The notes: generated by a model from the sequence alone, not told the origin. A stretch of 17,680 bases of DNA from Deltaproteobacteria bacterium (GCA_016935875.1 JAFGQD010000027.1:1-17680); one strand, 5' to 3'. Positions 7,553-15,525 are shown, counted from the stretch's first letter. Numbers and translations: made by a program.

Positions 7553-8207
7553 ATATCCGCCTCCGGGTCAGCCGGTTGATGAGAAGGAGAAAGAGATAAC
7601 TGATCGGTACCAGGATCAGACACATCAAGGCGGCATCCCGATAGCGGAGTGCTTCGACCGCCTCATAGATTGCAATGGATGCGACCTTCGTCTCGCCGGG
7701 GATGCTCCCTCCGACCATAAGGATAACCCCGAACTCGCCAAGGGTGTGGATGAACACGAGAATCGCCGATGCCGCCAGTCCGTTGATGGTATTAGGGATA
7801 ACAACCTTGAAAAACGTGGTCAGAGGCGACAACCCCAGGACATAGGCACTCTCCAAAAGGCGGCGGTCCATCTTTTCAAAGGCCGCCTTCATGGGTTGGA
7901 TGGCGAAAGGGAGACTGTAGACAAGCGATGCCACGACAATCCCCGCGAAGGTAAAAATCAGGGGAGACCCGGTCACGGCCTGCCAGAAGCGGCCGATATT
8001 CCCCTGGGGCGTCATGACCAGGAGCAGGTAAAAGCCGAGGACCGTCGGTGGCAAGACCATGGGAAGGGTGAGCAGGGCCTCGAAAAACGATTTGCCGGCG
8101 AAGCGGATGTATACGAGCAGATAAGTCAGCGGTGCCGCTATAATGACCAGTATCACAGTCGTCATACATGCAAGTTTCATAGAGAGCCAGAGCGGCGTCA
8201 GATCCAT
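7542..8207 (-). CDS. modB: Molybdate ABC transporter permease
   Basis: A 221-residue inner-membrane protein of the binding-protein-dependent permease family, with about five hydrophobic segments (near 12-32, 43-65, 84-105, 140-165 and 192-211). The cytoplasmic coupling loop is at about 119-138 (ESAYVLGLSPLTTFFKVVIP), the EAA-type loop that contacts the ATPase. The segment LPMVLPPTVLGFYLL and the later HTLGEFG are typical of ModB. Length matches the family (about 220-230). Its ATG directly abuts the modA stop (TAAATG) and its end overlaps modC, indicating tight operon expression. Confidence 0.92.
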   Translation of the reverse strand: MDLTPLWLSMKLACMTTVILVIIAAPLTYLLVYIRFAGKSFFEALLTLPMVLPPTVLGFYLLLVMTPQGNIGRFWQAVTGSPLIFTFAGIVVASLVYSLPFAIQPMKAAFEKMDRRLLESAYVLGLSPLTTFFKVVIPNTINGLAASAILVFIHTLGEFGVILMVGGSIPGETKVASIAIYEAVEALRYRDAALMCLILVPISYLFLLLINRLTRRRIYGA

Positions 8208-8957
8208 TTATCTATATCCATACTTCTCTTTGATTTTCTGAGCTTCAGGTGACTGCATGAATACAACAAATTGTTCGGCAGACGATCGGTTTTCCGTTCG
8301 TTTGAGAATGCAGGCGGCCTGCACGATGGGCGGAGCCTCCGGTACCGGATAAAAGCAGCCATCCTTCCCCTTGTCGGAGAGGGCGGATGAATAGGCACAA
8401 AACCCGACATCGGCGCTCTTCGTCTCGGCATATTGAAAGGCCTGCGCCACCGATTGGGGAAAGACATATTTCCCTTTCAGCGTCTCCCACAATCCGGCCT
8501 GCTGCAGAGCAATCATCGCCGCGGTGCCATAGGGCGCGCTCTCGGTATTGGCAATGGCTATTTTCTGAACCTCCGGATTCCTCACAACAGCCTGCCACCC
8601 CGTTGCTCCGCACAGGGCCTTATTCGCCGTCCAGACCACCACCTGTCCTTTGGCATACACGAAGGGTTTGTCGCAAAGACCCTGCTTGTCGAGGAGATTC
8701 GGCCTTTGTTCATCGGCGGCGAAAAAGACGTCATAGGGTGCGCCTTTGACGATCTGACCGAATAATTTACCTGTTGATGCGTACGTCGCTTCGACTGCTA
8801 TTCCTGTTCTGTCCTGGAAGATCTCAGCCAGTTCCCCCGATGGCAAGATAAAATTAGCGGCAACGGCTATCAGCAGTCTTTCACCGGCGACGGCCGGCAA
8901 TAAAGATCCAAAGATAATGAAGACAATGGCCATAATGATTGAGATGTATCGACGCAT
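8208..8957 (-). CDS. modA: Periplasmic molybdate-binding protein
   Basis: 249 residues. The N-terminus is a Sec signal peptide (MRR, hydrophobic core, AVA at 22-24 as cleavage site) without a lipobox Cys, so the mature protein should be a soluble periplasmic receptor. AVAANFILPSGELAEIF at the mature start and ASTGKLFGQI with PYDVFFAAD are characteristic of the ModA family of oxyanion-binding proteins. It delivers molybdate (or tungstate) to ModBC. It is the first gene of the minus-strand block, has an RBS AAGGAG at 8965-8970, and an upstream control region with a well-formed promoter and three palindromes. Confidence 0.92.
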   Translation of the reverse strand: MRRYISIIMAIVFIIFGSLLPAVAGERLLIAVAANFILPSGELAEIFQDRTGIAVEATYASTGKLFGQIVKGAPYDVFFAADEQRPNLLDKQGLCDKPFVYAKGQVVVWTANKALCGATGWQAVVRNPEVQKIAIANTESAPYGTAAMIALQQAGLWETLKGKYVFPQSVAQAFQYAETKSADVGFCAYSSALSDKGKDGCFYPVPEAPPIVQAACILKRTENRSSAEQFVVFMQSPEAQKIKEKYGYR

Positions 8958-9030
8958 AATGAGACTCCTTTTTCATAGTGTTTCTTCTTGAGCAATTGAA
9001 TCGGTGTGAGCTATGAATGAGCTCGAGCCA

Positions 9031-9048
9031 TATGTCATTTATGACACG
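9031..9048 (-). promoter_or_regulatory. Degenerate 18-bp operator over the modA start site
   Basis: TATGTC-ATTTAT-GACACG matches the TATGYY-N6-RRCATA family except for its last two bases. Its core TGTCAT-TT-ATGACA is itself a perfect inverted repeat. It covers about +1 to +18 of the predicted modA transcript, a position expected for repression. Confidence 0.5.
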
Positions 9049-9054
9049 TTTGGG

Positions 9055-9083
9055 CTTATAGGCAAAAGAAACGGGAAAGTCAA
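9055..9083 (-). promoter_or_regulatory. Sigma-70-type promoter of modA
   Basis: Reading the minus strand, -35 TTGACT (9083-9078) and -10 TATAAG (9060-9055) are separated by exactly 17 bases. The predicted start near 9048 gives a leader of about 90 nt before modA. One palindrome lies over the start site and two lie upstream. Confidence 0.65.
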
Positions 9084-9089
9084 GCTCAA

Positions 9090-9107
9090 TATGTTAATCC
9101 TAACATA
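9090..9107. promoter_or_regulatory. 18-bp palindromic operator upstream of modA (site 2)
   Basis: TATGTT-AATCCT-AACATA has 7-bp perfect arms (TATGTTA/TAACATA). It is centred about 50 bp upstream of the predicted modA start, just outside the -35. It is an exact member of the TATGYY-N6-RRCATA family. Confidence 0.65.
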
Positions 9108-9122
9108 AAAAGTGAAATATAA

Positions 9123-9140
9123 TATGTTGATTATAACATA
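9123..9140. promoter_or_regulatory. 18-bp palindromic operator upstream of modA (site 3)
   Basis: TATGTT-GATTAT-AACATA has the same twelve outer bases as the site 33 bp away (centre to centre), about three helical turns. The matched spacing suggests two dimers on one DNA face. Confidence 0.65.
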
Positions 9141-9362
9141 ATTCCAAAAGGGTTTATTACCCATTGGTTTGGTCTATCCGAAACAATTATAATTGAGTTG
9201 CCTTCATTCAGGACCACCTGAAACCGGCACCACTGTTAAATAGTCCCGGTAAAATAGACACATCGGGACATTACGGAAGGTGTGTCTCATCTTCACCACC
9301 GTACAGTGGCGATTAAGGATTGACTTCCTGTCCCTTTTCGGTGTATCAAGCCGAACCGATGT
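9141..9362. other. Rest of the modA-fdhE divergent region, with nested inverted repeats
   Basis: No gene is seen. CCACTGT (9230-9236) pairs with ACAGTGG (9303-9309). Inside it GTCCCG/CGGGAC (9243-9248 and 9264-9269) and AGACACA/TGTGTCT (9256-9262 and 9281-9287) overlap in a pseudoknot-like order. Arms of 6-7 bp can arise by chance in this length. A possible plus-strand promoter is TTGACT-N18-TATCAA from about 9319. Confidence 0.3.
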
Positions 9363-9380
9363 TATGCCAATATTGACATA
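9363..9380 (+). promoter_or_regulatory. 18-bp palindromic operator in front of fdhE
   Basis: TATGCC-AATATT-GACATA equals its reverse complement at 16 of 18 positions and belongs to the TATGYY-N6-RRCATA family. A possible fdhE -35 (TTGACA, 9373-9378) overlaps its right half, with TATGGA 16 bases further on as a weak -10. Binding here would block the promoter if that assignment is right. Confidence 0.6.
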
Positions 9381-9460
9381 GAGAATTACCTTACTATGGA
9401 CTCATCTTGGGTAGTAAGTGTTACATTCCAAAATACCATCCCGCATCGAGAGGTTATGAC

Positions 9461-10357
9461 ATGAGAAAAAGGGCCGAACGGTTATCAAGGCTGGAAAAGC
9501 AGATAGAACAAATGATTGAAATGCATCCGCATAGCCAGAATATTCTCACTGCTTTTAAAACGATTCTACTGGAAAGAAAGCGCCTTATCGAGGCCGGAAA
9601 CTGTATGAGCGTGGAAGTGTCACAAATCGATACGGTTCGATTGCAGGGGGGGGTGCCTGTCAGCAGACAGACGTTGCTGCTTCATCCCGATGAACCGTGG
9701 AATGAAATTGCTCTGGCTATGATTCCATCTATTGCGAGCGGTTTCCCCACTCTCACAGAGGAACTGAAGAAGATTGAAGACGATGTCAGGGGTGGAGATG
9801 TACACCTGAAAGATTACTTTACCCCCTTCCCGGATCTCGATGAAGAGATGGTCAGGAACTGGACGACCACGCTCAACATACGATCTGAACCCCTTCATTT
9901 ATTATTGATGAGTATACTCAGACCGGTGCTTGAGATGAAAGCGAGAGACGTTGTTGCTCAACTCGGTGATTTTTCCTGGGACAAAGGGTACTGTCCGATT
10001 TGCGGTGCCTTTCCTGATATTGCTGTTATCAAGGATAAAATTACTCAGCGGTGGCTCCGCTGTCCCCGGTGCCGGCATGCATGGCATTTCAATCGCGTGT
10101 TGTGTCCATACTGTGAACATGAAGGCAAAGAAGAGGGGACGACGTATTTCTTTGTTGAGGGAAAAGAACAGGAAACGGCATTCATCTGCGAGCGATGCAA
10201 CAGGTACTTGCTGACCCTGAATCGTGTCAGCGATCTCGGCGATCCTGATTTCGATGTCATATCCATGGGGCTTACCCATATCGATATGATCATGCAGGAA
10301 AAGGGCTATACTCCTGTGGTGTTCACTGAATGGAATGATTTCAGAGCACAGCAGTGA
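9461..10357 (+). CDS. fdhE: FdhE, formate dehydrogenase accessory/maturation protein
   Basis: The 298-residue cytoplasmic protein carries four CxxC pairs, C178/C181, C201/C204, C215/C218 and C243/C246, in the rubredoxin-like zinc or iron fold of FdhE. The YCPICGAFP, LRCPRCRHAWHF and RVLCPYC contexts are typical. In E. coli FdhE interacts with the Tat-exported respiratory formate dehydrogenases and is needed for their activity; the next genes here encode just such an enzyme. The chosen ATG at 9461 has GAGAGG (9448-9453) at 7 bases; a TTG at 9407 would add 18 unconserved-looking residues and lacks an RBS. It is divergent from modA. Confidence 0.93.
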   Translation: MRKRAERLSRLEKQIEQMIEMHPHSQNILTAFKTILLERKRLIEAGNCMSVEVSQIDTVRLQGGVPVSRQTLLLHPDEPWNEIALAMIPSIASGFPTLTEELKKIEDDVRGGDVHLKDYFTPFPDLDEEMVRNWTTTLNIRSEPLHLLLMSILRPVLEMKARDVVAQLGDFSWDKGYCPICGAFPDIAVIKDKITQRWLRCPRCRHAWHFNRVLCPYCEHEGKEEGTTYFFVEGKEQETAFICERCNRYLLTLNRVSDLGDPDFDVISMGLTHIDMIMQEKGYTPVVFTEWNDFRAQQ

Positions 10358-10770
10358 ACCCACATTTTATATCTTATTCTTATCAATCCGTTCGTTGTGA
10401 TTATTTGTGCGTGGCGCTTTTCCAGAGTGCCACGTTTCACATATTACGAATGAGATAGAGGCAATTCGAAAAACTGAAAACGGATATCGTTAACCGTAAA
10501 CGGGGAACCGGACCCGTCGACTGAAACTTCGTGAGTTCTTGTGTTCATTTTTTTACCTTAACTCTTGGTTTTTTCCCTACACCCAACCACCAACAATCTA
10601 CACGCTCTTCCAGGCCGTTTACCTGTTTTACTGATCCCTGCCTTTTGCAATTTTAGCCTTTATTATTAGTGCATTGTCGTGACCATTTCATGCAAGAAAA
10701 GTCAGTGTCGATTTTTTTGATGTATCAGAATTGGGTATCGGAAAAGGCTGGTCTCATCCTATAAAACGCC
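10358..10770. other. Non-coding stretch between fdhE and fdnG with a hairpin at 10410-10434
   Basis: CGTGGC (10410-10415) pairs with GCCACG (10429-10434) around a 13-base loop and is followed by only TTT. It may be a weak terminator for fdhE. The rest is AT- and pyrimidine-rich, with no ORF showing an RBS or family resemblance. Confidence 0.4.
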
Positions 10771-10788
10771 TGTGTTTTTATTAACATA
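10771..10788 (+). promoter_or_regulatory. 18-bp operator upstream of fdnG (one mismatch)
   Basis: TGTGTT-TTTATT-AACATA differs from the TATGTT-N6-AACATA form at one base. It ends directly against a TTGACA -35 hexamer (10789-10794) and is centred 41 bp from the next palindrome. Confidence 0.5.
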
Positions 10789-10829
10789 TTGACAAATAAG
10801 AAAATATTGATTATGTCATTTTCGGCATA
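10789..10829 (+). promoter_or_regulatory. fdnG promoter overlapped by an 18-bp palindromic operator
   Basis: TTGACA (10789-10794) is followed after 17 bases by TATGTC (10812-10817), a partial -10. That hexamer is the left end of the palindrome TATGTC-ATTTTC-GGCATA (10812-10829), so a bound regulator would cover the -10. A 10-bp palindrome TATACGTATA (10833-10842) lies just downstream, then the RBS AAAGGAGG and the ATG at 10860. Confidence 0.5.
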
Positions 10830-10859
10830 GCGTATACGTATAGGATAAAGGAGGCTTTT

Positions 10860-13800
10860 ATGGATGTTACACGAAGAGGGTTTTTAACCATTTCAGGTGC
10901 GGTAGGATCAGGTATTGCTCTTTCTTCTCTGGGTATTAATCTGAATCCAACAAAAGCTTATGCGAATGAGCTTAACAAAATGAACCGTGTAAGAACTGCC
11001 AAGCAGGTTACAACTGTCTGTTGCTACTGTGCCGTGGGGTGTGGCCTCATTTGCAGTGTCGACAAGGTTACCGGCAAGATATTTAACATTGAAGGCGATC
11101 CCGATCATCCAGTCAACGAAGGTTCGCTGTGCGCCAAAGGTGCCGGCTTCTTCGATCTGACGGAGGCCAACAAGTACCGTCTTCGAAAAGTACTCTACCG
11201 AGCGCCGAAGAGCGATCGATGGGAAGAGAAAGACTGGAATTGGGCCTTTGCCCGCATTGCCCGTTTGGTGAAAGACACTCGGGACAAGGATTTCATCACG
11301 ACCAACAGCAAAGGCCAGATCGTCAACCGAACCGAATCAATTGGCCATCTTGGCAGCTCCAACGTCGATAGTGAGGAATGCTGGCTGATGAGCGTGATTT
11401 CACGCGCCATGGGACTCGTCTATGTAGATCATCAGGCCAGGGTCTGACACAGCCCGACTGTAGCGGCTCTGGCAGAGTCGTTCGGACGCGGTTCCATGAC
11501 GAACCATTGGATAGATTTACAGCACAGCGATTGTATACTGATCATGGGCAGCAATGCGGCGGAACATCACCCTATTGCCTTCAAATGGATGCTCCGGGGA
11601 AAGGAAAAGAACGGAACGAGGCTCATCCATGTGGACCCCCGTTTTACCAGGACATCGGCCCGTTGCGATTATCATGTCCCCCTGCGTTCCGGTACGGATA
11701 TCGCCTTTCTGGGCGGGATGATCAACTACATTCTCAGTTCCGATAAATATTTCAAGGATTACGTCGTCAACTACACCAACGCATCCTTTATCGTGGCGGA
11801 GGACTTTGGTTTCAACGACGGTCTCTTTACGGGGTATGACAAAGACAAGAAAAAATACAACAAGGAAACCTGGGTGTTTGAAAAGGACTTTTCGGGAAAT
11901 CCCAAGAAAGATCCTTCCCTCAATCATCCGCGCTGCGTCTTCCAGCTTCTGAAAAAGCACTACTCCCGTTATACCCTGGAGAAGGCCTCCAGCATCACCG
12001 GTGTCTCTAAGGAAGACCTGATGAAGGTCTATACGGACTATGGAAGCACCGGCACCGGCACCCGTGCGGGGACAATCTGCTACGCCCTGGGCTGGACACA
12101 CCATTCTACGGGGACGCAGAATATCCGTACCATGGCGATGATTCAGCTGCTTCTCGGCAATATCGGTATTTGCGGAGGTGGCGTCAACGCCCTGCGAGGC
12201 GAACCAAACGTCCAGGGGTCGACGGACCACTGCATCCTATACGGCAATCTGCCGGGCTATCTGAAAATGCCCCAGGCATCTCACGTTTCTCTTGAGAAAT
12301 ATCTCAAGAAATATACACCGGTGACGAACGATCCCCAATCACCGAACTACTACCAGAACTATCCAAAGTTTTACGTGAGCTTCCTCAAGTCGCTCTTTGA
12401 CGACAAGGGAACGCCGGAAAACGAGTTCGGCTATTCCTGGATGCCCAAACTCGATGACGGCGTACCGTACTCCCTCATGCACCTCTTTGACGCGATGTAC
12501 AAAGGCACGGTGAAGGGGCTGTTTTCGGTTGGCACGGACCCTGCGGTCAGTTCTCCCAATGCGAACAAAGTGAGAAAGGCGCTGGAAAAGCTGGACTGGC
12601 TGGTCAGTGCGAACATCTTCGATAACGAGACCTGTTCCTTCTGGAAAGGGCCCGGTGTCGATCCCAAGAAGATCAAAACGGAATGTTTCCTCCTTCCCGC
12701 CTCGGCCTCCATGGAAAAGGAAGGCAGCCAGACGAACAGCGGCAGATGGGTTCAGTGGAAATACAAGGCCGCCGAAGCCCCGGGTGAAGCGATCCCTGTG
12801 GGAGAAATGTTCATTAAAATCATCGGGGCCGTCCAAACGCTCTATGCCAAGGAAGGCGGCATAAACTCCGAACCTATCCTGAATTTCAAATGTGATTACC
12901 ATGATAGGAGCGGCAACTTTGTCGCACTGGAAGCGGCTAAGCAGATCAACGGTTATTTCCTCAGGGACACGGTTATTAAAGACAAAGTCTTCAAGAAGGG
13001 ACAGTTGGTTCCGACCTTTGGAATGCTCCAGGACGACGGCTCGACATGCAGCGGCAATTGGCTCATGGCAGGAAGTTTTACTGCCGGAGGCGAAAACAAC
13101 ATGACCAAACGAGGAAAGGACGATCCGACAGGTCTCGGACTCTACCCCAACTGGACGTGGGCCTGGCCCGTCAACAGGCGTATCCTGTACAACCGCGCCT
13201 CTTGCGATATTAACGGAAGGCCATATAATCCGAAGAGGAAGCTTCTGGAATGGACCGGGGAAAAATGGGTCGGCGACGTACCCGACGGTGGCTGGGCACC
13301 CATGGCCGACAAACAGAACGGAAAGTATCCCTTCATCATGAAGGCCGATGGCGTTGGATCGCTCTTCGGTCCCGGTATGGCGGAAGGACCGTTTTCAGAG
13401 CATTACGAACCCTATGAAAGTCCTCTGAGCAAAAATCCCCTTTCCAGCCAGTTGAACAATCCGGCGTTACATGTCTTCGATAACGACATGGATCAAACAG
13501 CCAGTGGAAGCGAGAAGTTCCCCTATGTCTGCACCACCTATTCCTGCACGGAACACTGGTGCTCAGGCGCGCTGACGCGATGGCAGGCATGGCTCTTGGA
13601 GATGCAACCGGAAGCATATATTGAAATTAGCGAAAATCTTGCGCAGGAGAAGGGTATCAAAAATGGCGAACGGGTCAAAGTATCCTCGGCCCGGGGATTT
13701 GTTAAATGTGTGGCAATGGTTACTAAACGTTTTCGTCCCTTCCTGGTGGAAGGTAGAACGGTGCATCAGGTCGGCCTGCCCTTCAACTATGGGTGGTTGT

Positions 13801-13910
13801 TCCCCGAGGATGGTGGGGATAGCGCCAATATCCTTACGCCATCTGTCGGTGATGCGAATACTCACTGCCCTGAATACAAGGCGTTCATGGTCAACGTGAC
13901 CAAGGTATAG
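10860..13910 (+). CDS. fdnG: Formate dehydrogenase-N alpha subunit, selenocysteine-containing, Tat-exported
   Basis: The catalytic subunit oxidises formate to CO2 at a Mo- or W-bis-(molybdopterin guanine dinucleotide) centre outside the inner membrane. Reading the TGA at 11445-11447 as selenocysteine gives 1016 residues with Sec196 in ARVUHSPTVA, the same position and context as E. coli FdnG (1015 aa). Without recoding the gene breaks into two pieces (10860-11447 and from 11496), which share one frame. The Tat motif TRRGFL is at residues 4-9. The [4Fe-4S] ligands are C54, C57, C61 and C91. QNIRTMAMIQLLLGN, GGGVNALRG and the C-terminal GDANTHCPEYKAF fit the FdnG family through to the end. Strong RBS AAAGGAGG at 10848-10853. 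Followed by fdnH (13 bp) and fdnI. Confidence 0.96.
11445..11480 (+). promoter_or_regulatory. UGA selenocysteine codon and bacterial SECIS-like hairpin in fdnG
   Basis: After TGA and 18 bases comes an apical GCTCT, the position at which E. coli fdhF has GGTCT. The stem can be drawn as CGACT (11455-11459) with AGTCG (11476-11480), a G-G mismatch, T-A, a bulged A, then GC with GC closing the loop. The weaker apical sequence and bulged A instead of U are deviations to note. Confidence 0.75.
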
Positions 13911-13923
13911 GAGGAGAAAGACT

Positions 13924-14727
13924 ATGAAGGGATCCGAAATAGTGCAATTGATAGATACCACCCTGTGCACCGCCTGCCGGGGCTGTCAGGTGGCCTGTAA
14001 ACAGTGGAATGAAAATCCCGGTTTGAGAACCAAAAACTGGGGCAGTTATCAGAATCCGCCTGATCTTGGGTGGAACACCTGGACGCTTGTCCGCTTCCAG
14101 GAATATGTCGATTCGAAGGGAACGCTGAAGTGGCTGTTCAGAAAGGATGGTTGCATGCATTGCACTGATGCAGCCTGCGTGAAGGTCTGCCCCAGCGGCG
14201 CCCTGTATCACACCGAATTCGGGACGGTTGGACTCAATTCATCGTTATGTATCGGCTGCAAGGAATGCATCGCCGCTTGTCCTTTTGATGTCCCGCGGTA
14301 TCATCAGGAAACGGATAAAGTGTTGAAGTGTGATTTCTGTTATAATCGTCTGAAAGGCAACGAACTTCCCGCCTGCGTCAAATCATGCCCGACCGGCGCC
14401 TTATCCATCGGCCGGAAGGATGCCATGATTGAAAAGGCCTACAGACGGGTCAAGCAATTAGGGGGCGACGCCAATGTCTACGGCGATAAATTCGTCGGTG
14501 GGACCCATCTTATCTATGTGCTGGGCGAAAAGCCGGAGGTCTATGACAAACTCCCGACCCGTCCGGCCGTTCCTCTTACAATCATTGCCTGGAAAGACTG
14601 GCTGAAGCCGCTGAGTCTGATCGCCAGCGGCGGGGTAGTGGTGGGAGCATTCCTCCACTATCTCACTCATGGACCGAAAGACACTGGCGGCGATGGCGAT
14701 CAGACCGACCAGGGAGGAGGTAAATAA
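13924..14727 (+). CDS. fdnH: Formate dehydrogenase-N beta subunit (four [4Fe-4S] ferredoxin-like)
   Basis: 267 residues. Sixteen cysteines fall in four groups: C15/18/21/25, C77/80/85/89, C109/112/115/119 and C136/139/151/155, enough for four [4Fe-4S] clusters forming an electron wire from the alpha subunit to the cytochrome. A single hydrophobic segment at about 229-246 anchors it in the membrane, as in E. coli FdnH. It has no signal peptide and should be carried out by the Tat signal of FdnG. Gln- and Gly-rich residues make up the last dozen positions. Start ATG has GGAGG about 8 bases upstream, right after the fdnG stop. It sits 13 bp after fdnG and 1 bp before fdnI. Confidence 0.95.
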   Translation: MKGSEIVQLIDTTLCTACRGCQVACKQWNENPGLRTKNWGSYQNPPDLGWNTWTLVRFQEYVDSKGTLKWLFRKDGCMHCTDAACVKVCPSGALYHTEFGTVGLNSSLCIGCKECIAACPFDVPRYHQETDKVLKCDFCYNRLKGNELPACVKSCPTGALSIGRKDAMIEKAYRRVKQLGGDANVYGDKFVGGTHLIYVLGEKPEVYDKLPTRPAVPLTIIAWKDWLKPLSLIASGGVVVGAFLHYLTHGPKDTGGDGDQTDQGGGK

Positions 14728-14728
14728 G

Positions 14729-15400
14729 ATGATACCCCAAAAAGGAATGATTAAAGTATCGGACGCGTTTGAAAGAATAGTACACTGGTGCTTGGCCATC
14801 TCTTGTATTATCCTGATGATTTCGGGGCTGGGAATGATGTTCCATTCCTTCAATTTCCTGGCTATTCCCGTTGGAGGATTAAAGAACCTGAAACTGGTGC
14901 ACAATTTCTCCGGACTGATCTTTATCCCGTCGCTCTTCTTCGGGATACTGATCTGGTGGAAAGAAGCGGGTGTATTCGATTTCCCCGATGACATCGAGTG
15001 GGTCAAGTGCGCAGGAGGGTATCTCTGGCACGTTGACAATCCCCCGGAAACCGGGAAATACAACCCCGGCCAGAAGGCCTTTTTCCTTGCCGTTGCCATT
15101 TTCGGCATTATCATGATTATCAGCGGGATCATTATGTGGTTTTCTCTGAGTTTCTCCGCCGGAACAGTGCGGGTGATGTATTTTCTCCACGCACTTGGTT
15201 TCCTGGTGATCTTCCCGTTCTTTTTTATCCACCTCTATCTGGGAACTATCGGTGTGCCCGGCTCATTTCCCGCCGTAGTGACCGGTTATGTGTCCCGGTC
15301 CTGGTGTGAAAAGCAGTGCTCCAAGTGGCTCAGAGAAATAGAAGAGGAAGGGAAACTTGAGGTATTCGGTGAAGAAAAGACGGTGGTAGAACACCACTAA
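14729..15400 (+). CDS. fdnI: Formate dehydrogenase-N gamma subunit, cytochrome b
   Basis: This 223-residue integral membrane protein has about four transmembrane helices. Histidines 19, 58, 154 and 168 match, within one residue, the four haem-b ligands of E. coli FdnI (18, 57, 155, 169), and KYNPGQK (110-116) is the conserved loop of the family. It passes electrons to menaquinone or ubiquinone. The ATG at 14729 has GGAGGAGG (14713-14720) at 8 bases, inside the end of fdnH; an upstream ATG at 14669 would add 20 residues out of character and deep in fdnH. The gene closes the operon before a strong terminator. Confidence 0.94.
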   Translation: MIPQKGMIKVSDAFERIVHWCLAISCIILMISGLGMMFHSFNFLAIPVGGLKNLKLVHNFSGLIFIPSLFFGILIWWKEAGVFDFPDDIEWVKCAGGYLWHVDNPPETGKYNPGQKAFFLAVAIFGIIMIISGIIMWFSLSFSAGTVRVMYFLHALGFLVIFPFFFIHLYLGTIGVPGSFPAVVTGYVSRSWCEKQCSKWLREIEEEGKLEVFGEEKTVVEHH

Positions 15401-15426
15401 TAGATGCGTTCTCACATGAAGATTAG

Positions 15427-15468
15427 AAAAGGATCCATACCCCGAGGGGAGAATATGGGTCCTTTTTT
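15427..15468. terminator. Bidirectional rho-independent terminator after fdnGHI
   Basis: AAAAGGATCCATA (15427-15439) pairs over 13 positions, one a T-G wobble, with TATGGGTCCTTTT (15454-15466), followed by more T. The opposite strand also ends in TTTT, so it can serve the convergent gene as well. Confidence 0.88.
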
Positions 15469-15490
15469 ATTTGGATTGAATACCGATGTT

Positions 15491-15525
15491 CGAATCGGAG
15501 GCGGTTTGTGACCGCCCCCGATTCG
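15491..15525 (-). terminator. Strong hairpin just past the 3' end of the second formate dehydrogenase gene
   Basis: Fifteen-base arms (15491-15505 and 15511-15525) pair at 14 positions around a 5-base loop TTGTG. It lies 14 bases beyond the minus-strand stop. No T-run follows directly, so it may protect the transcript end or work with the next hairpin. Confidence 0.55.

Noticed and set aside
10408..10432. Possible sigma-54 promoter (TGGCGC...) after fdhE
   Set aside because: The -12 GC is not at the required distance from the -24 GG; the bases are better explained by the CGTGGC/GCCACG hairpin.
11447..11495. Apparent frameshift or premature stop splitting fdnG
   Set aside because: Both parts are in the same frame, the stop is TGA at the exact catalytic Sec position, and a hairpin follows, so this is recoding rather than a pseudogene.
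11517..12902. Two sizeable minus-strand frames inside fdnG
   Set aside because: Antisense shadows of a confidently assigned gene; no RBS and no recognisable domains.
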